A stretch of 14,563 nt of DNA from the NCBI GenBank assembly GCA_000431775.1, contig FR888170.1, positions 1 to 14,563 of the forward strand, written 5' to 3'. Shown one piece after another: positions 10,856 through 14,563 of this stretch. The notes below the pieces were generated by a model that was not told where the DNA came from, searched no databases, and saw only the letters and a program-made list of their open reading frames with translations. The translations under genes were made by a program, and so were the position numbers. Source of the stretch: Clostridium sp. CAG:413. GTDB lineage: Bacteria > Bacillota > Clostridia > Oscillospirales > Acutalibacteraceae. Numbering within the stretch: position 1 is the first letter of the stretch; the number at the start of each line of letters is the position of its first letter.

Positions 10856-11473
10856 ATGGAAAAGATAAATTATCAGCTTGAGACGGACAAGGCCATAGAG
10901 CGCCTGTGCGCTGATGGGAGGCGTGAGAGGCTGCTGCTGCACGCCTGCTGCGCACCGTGCTCGTCTTATGTGCTCGAATACCTGACAAAACATTTCGATA
11001 TAACCGTGTTTTTCTCAAACCCAAACATAACCGACGGCGCGGAATACAAAAAGCGCCTCGGCGAGCTTTATAAGCTCTGTGAAAATGCACCGTTTTGCAG
11101 CGGGGTGACGATAGCCGAGGACGATCCCTCGCCCGATCCGTTCTTTGAGGCGGCTGCGGGGCTTGAGGGCGAGCCGGAGGGGGGAGCAAGATGCGAGAAA
11201 TGCTTCCTGCTCAGGATGTCGCACACGGCTGAATACGCCCGCAAAAACGGCTTCCCGCTCTTTGCGACCACGCTGACCGTCAGCCCGCACAAGAATGCTC
11301 AGCTTATCAACAAGATAGGCTTTGAGCTTGAGAAAAAATACGGGGTCGAGTATCTGCCGTCCGATTTCAAGAAGCGGGGCGGCTATCAGCGCTCGATAGT
11401 TCTGTCAAAGGAATACTGCCTGTATCGTCAGCAGTATTGCGGCTGCGTTTTTTCAATGAATACGGAGGTTTGA
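10856..11473 (+). CDS. queH: Epoxyqueuosine reductase QueH
   Basis: This 205-aa enzyme reduces epoxyqueuosine to queuosine in the wobble position of tRNAs with GUN anticodons. It is the non-homologous alternative to QueG, common in anaerobes. The family hallmarks are all present: LLLHACCAPCSSYVL with C31, C32 and C35, FFSNPNI at 52-58, CEKCFLLRM with C113 and C116, ATTLTVSPHKN at 137-147, and a C-terminal KEYCLYRQQYCGC with C188, C195 and C197. These cysteines bind the [4Fe-4S] cluster and adjacent metal in this family. I chose ATG 10856 because AGAGG lies 7 nt upstream and the mapped promoter starts transcription just before it. The stop overlaps the next gene (TGATG), so translation is coupled. 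Codon GC is higher than in the AT-rich genes just before it. Confidence 0.95.
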   Translation: MEKINYQLETDKAIERLCADGRRERLLLHACCAPCSSYVLEYLTKHFDITVFFSNPNITDGAEYKKRLGELYKLCENAPFCSGVTIAEDDPSPDPFFEAAAGLEGEPEGGARCEKCFLLRMSHTAEYARKNGFPLFATTLTVSPHKNAQLINKIGFELEKKYGVEYLPSDFKKRGGYQRSIVLSKEYCLYRQQYCGCVFSMNTEV

Positions 11474-12387
11474 TGATGAAAAAGTCAAAGAAAGTGTTTC
11501 TCGGTATCCTCAGCGCCCTGCTCGTTATCGTGCTCGTCTTGGGCGCGGTCGAGCTTTGGTATTATCCGCATTACCGCAAGCATATGACTGCGGTCGAGGT
11601 GAATGACGTCTCCGCCGACGGCGAGGTGCGGGTGATGAGCAGCAATCTGCGCTGCATTTCGCCGACCGATCTCGGCAGGAAGAGCTGGTTTTACCGAGCC
11701 GATCTCATAATCAAGAATGTCGAGATGTGCTCGCCCGACATAATCGGCTTCCAGGAGGCTACGAAGTATCACTACGCCTATCTTTGCAGCGGCCTGCCGC
11801 AGTATGACTCGGTCATTACTTACAGGGATGAAGAGTTGCTGTCCGAGGGCTGCCCGGTATTCTATCGCCGTGATAAATACGAGCTTGCCGACAAAGGCTC
11901 CTTCTGGCTCTCGGAGACTCCCGAGACCATGAGCAAGGATTGGGGCGCCGCCTGCTACAGAATTTGCAGCTATGTGATATTGACCGATAAGGCGAGCGGC
12001 GTGAAATTCGTCGTATTCAACACCCACCTTGACCATGTCAGCGACGAGGCGAGGATAAAGGGCATCGCCGTGGTGCTCGACAAGATAAAGCAGTTCGGCT
12101 CGCTGCCCGCAATGATAATGGGCGACTTCAACTGCGTTGAGGATTCCGAGACCTATAGAAGCGCAACCGAGAATTTCCTCGATGTCAAATATCAGACGGA
12201 GAATTCTGTCGGCGGCTGCACCTATCAGGATTTCGGCAGGCAGCTCGACAGGAAGCCCATCGACTATGTTATGATATCCAAAACGGGCTTCAAGGTCAAT
12301 TCCTATCGAGTGGTCGACACGGTCTACGGCGGGGCATACCCGAGCGACCATTATCCGCTGCTTGTGAGCCTGAGTTTTGATAAATAA
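11473..12387 (+). CDS. Membrane-anchored endonuclease/exonuclease/phosphatase (EEP) family hydrolase
   Basis: This 304-aa protein starts at the ATG overlapping the queH stop. GGAGG (11464-11468) is 4 nt before this ATG and 7 nt before the next, so 11476 is equally possible. Residues 9-29 form a single membrane anchor or uncleaved signal, placing the catalytic domain outside. EEP motifs appear in order: SSNLRC with N58, GFQEA with E95, FNTHLDH with H185, MGDFNC with D218 and N220, the RKPIDYV block with D264, and SDHYPLL with D292 and H293. All the metal-binding and catalytic residues are intact. EEP members cleave phosphodiesters in nucleic acids, sphingomyelin or inositol phosphates. The extracytoplasmic location and the adjacent glycerophosphodiesterase favour a phospholipid or extracellular nucleic-acid substrate, which is inference. 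Confidence 0.88.
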   Translation: MMKKSKKVFLGILSALLVIVLVLGAVELWYYPHYRKHMTAVEVNDVSADGEVRVMSSNLRCISPTDLGRKSWFYRADLIIKNVEMCSPDIIGFQEATKYHYAYLCSGLPQYDSVITYRDEELLSEGCPVFYRRDKYELADKGSFWLSETPETMSKDWGAACYRICSYVILTDKASGVKFVVFNTHLDHVSDEARIKGIAVVLDKIKQFGSLPAMIMGDFNCVEDSETYRSATENFLDVKYQTENSVGGCTYQDFGRQLDRKPIDYVMISKTGFKVNSYRVVDTVYGGAYPSDHYPLLVSLSFDK

Positions 12388-12402
12388 GGAAGGAGAATTA
12401 CA

Positions 12403-13122
12403 ATGGATTCAATTAAACTTGATACACGCACCGCTAAAATGATAGCCCACAGGGGCCTCAGCGGCATTGAGAAAGAGAATACGAACGCGGCTTTTATCGC
12501 CGCGGGCAACCGCAGCTATTTCGGCATAGAGACCGACGTTCATAAGACCGTTGACGGCAAATTCGTCATCATCCACGACGATACCACCGGCAGAGTGGCT
12601 ATAGATGACATCGAGGTCGAGAAATCAACCTTTGAGACTCTCCGCAAACTCTCACTCTGCGACACCGATGATAAAAAGGGGAGAGCGGATCTGCATATCC
12701 CGACCCTCACCGAATACATAAGCACCTGCAAGAGATACGGCAAGACAGCCGTGCTCGAGCTTAAAAACGCTTTCACCTCCGACGAGATAGCCGCTATTTG
12801 CGACGAAATCAAGAGCTGCGATTACCTTGAGAATGTAATCTTCATCTCGTTCGTTTTTGATAATCTTGTTAAACTTAGAGAGAATATCCCCGAGAGCGAG
12901 GCGCAGTTCCTTGTCGACAGCTACTCCGACGATCTGCCGCAGCTGCTTGCCAAATACGGCTTTGATCTTGATATCCGCTATACGGAGCTTAACGCCGAGC
13001 GTATCGCCGCCGTCCATGCAGTCGGCGCAAAGGTCAACTGCTGGACCTGCAACGATAAGGACAGAGGCGAGGAGCTTTGCAAGTGGGGCGTTGACTTCAT
13101 AACATCAAATATTTTGGAATAA
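12403..13122 (+). CDS. Glycerophosphodiester phosphodiesterase family protein
   Basis: This 239-aa protein of the GDPD family hydrolyses glycerophosphodiesters (deacylated phospholipids) to glycerol-3-phosphate and an alcohol. The TIM-barrel signature is complete: AHRG with H16 and R17, EKENT near 23-27, GIETDVHKT with E43, D45 and H47, VIIHDDTTGR with H58, VLELK later, and the closing VNCWTCND. There is no signal peptide, so the enzyme is cytoplasmic. The length matches bacterial UgpQ/YhdW-type enzymes. The ribosome binding site AAGGAGAA precedes the ATG and the gene begins 15 nt after the EEP hydrolase, so it is the third gene of the queH operon. With the EEP enzyme outside and this one inside, the pair could serve phosphate or glycerol scavenging from lipids. 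Confidence 0.92.
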   Translation: MDSIKLDTRTAKMIAHRGLSGIEKENTNAAFIAAGNRSYFGIETDVHKTVDGKFVIIHDDTTGRVAIDDIEVEKSTFETLRKLSLCDTDDKKGRADLHIPTLTEYISTCKRYGKTAVLELKNAFTSDEIAAICDEIKSCDYLENVIFISFVFDNLVKLRENIPESEAQFLVDSYSDDLPQLLAKYGFDLDIRYTELNAERIAAVHAVGAKVNCWTCNDKDRGEELCKWGVDFITSNILE

Positions 13123-13132
13123 GCATTTGGTA

Positions 13133-13161
13133 TTGACATTTCGCATTTCTTTATGTATAAT
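13133..13161 (+). promoter_or_regulatory. Consensus sigma-A promoter for the 126-aa gene
   Basis: A perfect TTGACA (13133-13138) and a perfect TATAAT (13156-13161) are spaced by 17 bp. This is the strongest promoter match in the window. It begins 10 bp after the GDPD stop and leaves a leader of about 70 nt before the ATG at 13237. Confidence 0.93.
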
Positions 13162-13236
13162 GAATACAAATTCAAGCCGATACGGATATTTTTTATCTAT
13201 TTTGCTTGATAATTCAATGAAAGAAGGGTGATCTCT

Positions 13237-13617
13237 ATGGCACGTTCGCTTGTTCCGCTGCTTCTGGTCGATAATCAGAATGTTATGTCTATCTTAAACG
13301 AAGGCGAGTTCAAATGCTGCCCGCTTACCTTTGAGGAGGCAAAGGCTATCATTGATATGCATGATGAGGATGACGTCATCAAGCTCTTCTCGGGGCACGA
13401 CCTTGAGGATATAGTCTTTAACTACCTCGGCGTTGAGAACAGAAACTTTGAGTATAAAAACATCAAAGATATGCGGGTCGGACAGGATGTAATAGCCTTT
13501 AAGCTTTATGTCACTCCCTCCGAGACCCAGCCGATAATTGAGACGCCCATAGGCTCGCAGGCTAAGAAGATTCAAAACATCTATGTCACCTGTCAATACA
13601 TATCAAGGCTGAAATGA
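13237..13617 (+). CDS. 126-aa hypothetical protein, distant resemblance to DUF1874 (YddF / AcrIII-1 ring nuclease) fold
   Basis: The start is ATG 13237, behind GAAGGG (13223-13228) with about 8 nt spacing. A GTG at 13228 in frame is less likely. The protein is soluble and acidic. Its arrangement resembles DUF1874 proteins: a start with ILNEGEF, then TFEEAKAII at 31-39, the block KLFSGHDLEDIVFNYLG at 49-65 containing G53-H54, an NR pair at 68-70, and the strand block VGQDVIAFKLYV at 81-92. In AcrIII-1/Crn2 members of that family the equivalent GH histidine is the catalytic residue that degrades cyclic tetra-adenylate. The match is by eye and partial, and other small alpha/beta proteins could look similar. 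The gene has its own consensus promoter and terminator, so it is expressed alone and probably strongly. Confidence 0.6.
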   Translation: MARSLVPLLLVDNQNVMSILNEGEFKCCPLTFEEAKAIIDMHDEDDVIKLFSGHDLEDIVFNYLGVENRNFEYKNIKDMRVGQDVIAFKLYVTPSETQPIIETPIGSQAKKIQNIYVTCQYISRLK

Positions 13618-13630
13618 TTATTCGGCATTT

Positions 13631-13660
13631 AGCGCTGCGGCAAGACCGCGGCGCTTTTTT
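13631..13660 (+). terminator. Intrinsic terminator after the 126-aa gene
   Basis: AGCGCTGCGG (13631-13640), loop CAAGA, and CCGCGGCGCT (13646-13655) form a 10-bp stem with one U-G pair, followed directly by TTTTT (13656-13660). It begins 13 bp after the stop codon. Confidence 0.93.
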
Positions 13661-13672
13661 ATACAATATCTG

Positions 13673-13710
13673 TTGCTTTTTGGATAACTATATGTTAATC
13701 TATTATTAAC
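13673..13710 (+). promoter_or_regulatory. Possible promoter and inverted repeat upstream of the terminal membrane protein gene
   Basis: TTGCTT (13673-13678) and TAATCT (13696-13701) are 17 bp apart. A 6-bp inverted repeat, GTTAAT (13694-13699) and ATTAAC (13705-13710), overlaps the putative -10 and could be an operator. Both signals are weak, but a promoter is needed here because a strong terminator lies just upstream. Confidence 0.35.
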
Positions 13711-13737
13711 ACTTTTTAATTTATAGGAGGAGAATTT

Positions 13738-14563
13738 ATGCAGCAAACCAAGAACCGTATGCCTAAGGGATATCTTGCCATGTGGATAGCCATATCTTTG
13801 GCATATCTCATATGGATGGTATTCTTTATGAAGGATATCGTGCTTGTGAATTACGCTACCGTTGCCGAGCGTACGGTCGACGGAGTGCTCCATGCAAATA
13901 TCAGCGGTATGCTCGGTCACGAATGGCTCTATCCGGTGTGGGTCGTTCTCTCCACCGTGTGTCTGCTGATGTTCATCTTCTACATAAAGGATATTCTCTA
14001 TGCCCCGCAGCTCACGAAGGCAATAAAGGCTTTTTGTCTTGTCGGCATCATCTTCGGCTGTGTTTACGTTACATGGTACGGCTTCTTCGGCGATCAGCCC
14101 TTCATCGAGAAGGTCAAGACAATAACAGCAAGCATGATAGGCCTTGATTTTCCTTGGCATTTCAGAGGCTGGGGCGTTTTCGCCTCAATGACCATCTTCA
14201 CCAACACCATGTTTGCCTACAGACGTTATGACTATAACAGCAAGCTCGGCGTTATCCTCGGCTCGATAGGCAGCGCCGCAATATTCGTCACTATCAACTG
14301 CCCGTCAATGGGTGAGGAGATGCACCTTGATTCCCCCCGCTGCATGGCTCATTGGGCGGGTGCACTCATCTTCGCATTCTGCTGCGCTGCTCCGATGGTT
14401 ATCCTGCTTTTCAGCAAGGCGAGGAAAGAGAAAGGCGCGTTCCTTGCTGCCTTCATCATCTTCTGCGCAATACTTGCTACCATGCTCGTGCTGCTCATAA
14501 CCGTCGGCAAGAGTGCGATAATCGAGAATATTCCGATGCAGGCGGCGTATATCCTGCTCTTCC
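13738..14563 (+). CDS. Polytopic membrane protein, 3'-partial (runs off the window)
   Basis: ATG 13738 follows AGGAGGAG (13725-13732) with a 5-nt spacer, and the frame is open for 275 codons to the window end without a stop. The protein begins MQQTKNRMPKGYLAMWIAIS and shows about seven hydrophobic segments, at roughly residues 12-32, 64-84, 97-117, 137-157, 172-190, 206-228 and 237-258. A long extracytoplasmic-type loop around 34-62 has GMLGHEWLYP, and another near 190-205 has CPSMGEEMHLDSPRCMAHW. The conserved-looking His/Trp pair before a helix loosely recalls DUF998-like membrane proteins, but I would not assign a family. It is separated from the upstream gene by a terminator and is probably its own transcription unit. 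Confidence 0.8.
   Translation, partial: MQQTKNRMPKGYLAMWIAISLAYLIWMVFFMKDIVLVNYATVAERTVDGVLHANISGMLGHEWLYPVWVVLSTVCLLMFIFYIKDILYAPQLTKAIKAFCLVGIIFGCVYVTWYGFFGDQPFIEKVKTITASMIGLDFPWHFRGWGVFASMTIFTNTMFAYRRYDYNSKLGVILGSIGSAAIFVTINCPSMGEEMHLDSPRCMAHWAGALIFAFCCAAPMVILLFSKARKEKGAFLAAFIIFCAILATMLVLLITVGKSAIIENIPMQAAYILLF

Noticed and set aside
11485..12351. 288-codon open frame on the minus strand
   Set aside because: It is the antisense shadow of the EEP hydrolase gene, whose motifs, ribosome binding site and coupling to queH are clear. The minus frame has no family motifs or upstream ribosome binding site.
13618..14160. 180-codon open frame on the minus strand
   Set aside because: It runs opposite the terminal membrane-protein gene, whose + frame has a strong AGGAGGAG site and coherent membrane helices. 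It also crosses the terminator at 13631-13660.

Overview
The window looks like a chromosomal segment of a low-to-moderate GC anaerobic Firmicute, most likely a gut Clostridia member of the Ruminococcaceae/Oscillospiraceae type. The support is the strong GGAGG-type ribosome binding sites, canonical TTGACA/TATAAT-like promoters, hairpin-plus-U-tract terminators, a radical-type 2-hydroxyacyl-CoA dehydratase/activase pair (an oxygen-sensitive Fe-S chemistry) and the QueH form of epoxyqueuosine reductase. Every confident gene lies on the + strand. The genus is not determined.

Region 1 (1-1890) is a decayed RHS/YD-repeat locus. A 5'-partial RHS reading frame is interrupted by an internal deletion and a one-base frameshift. 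It continues in another frame through the RHS core end into a unique C-terminal domain, which looks like a polymorphic-toxin tip. A small membrane protein overlaps the toxin stop and is a candidate immunity protein. It is followed by a long RNA hairpin and then by a second, orphan RHS fragment that begins with a 26-bp duplication of the first gene and carries part of what the first gene lost. A terminator closes the block.

Region 2 (1890-2855) carries a short ECF-type sigma factor and a 61-residue partner that may be an anti-sigma factor lacking its membrane part, closed by a terminator. Region 3 (2856-8760) is a metabolic block: a 24-bp palindrome, two tandem PlsC-family acyltransferases, a 967-aa double-ASKHA CoA-dehydratase activase and a 434/435-aa dehydratase-like subunit. 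The last two look like the two halves of a protein that is often fused. The 282-bp gap between them contains motifs resembling a cobalamin riboswitch (unverified).

Region 4 (8760-10800) is AT-rich and accessory. It holds short tandem repeats and an inverted repeat under a possible minus-strand promoter, two tiny ORFs, a lipoprotein and a small four-helix membrane protein. It ends with a second copy of the hairpin seen in the RHS locus.

Region 5 (10800-14563) has higher GC. A well-formed promoter drives queH (tRNA queuosine synthesis), a membrane-anchored endonuclease/exonuclease/phosphatase-family hydrolase and a glycerophosphodiester phosphodiesterase. Next is a monocistronic 126-aa protein with its own consensus promoter and terminator that distantly resembles DUF1874 (YddF / AcrIII-1 ring nuclease) proteins. 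Last is a polytopic membrane protein cut off by the window end. No tRNA, rRNA, CRISPR array, transposase or integrase was seen.
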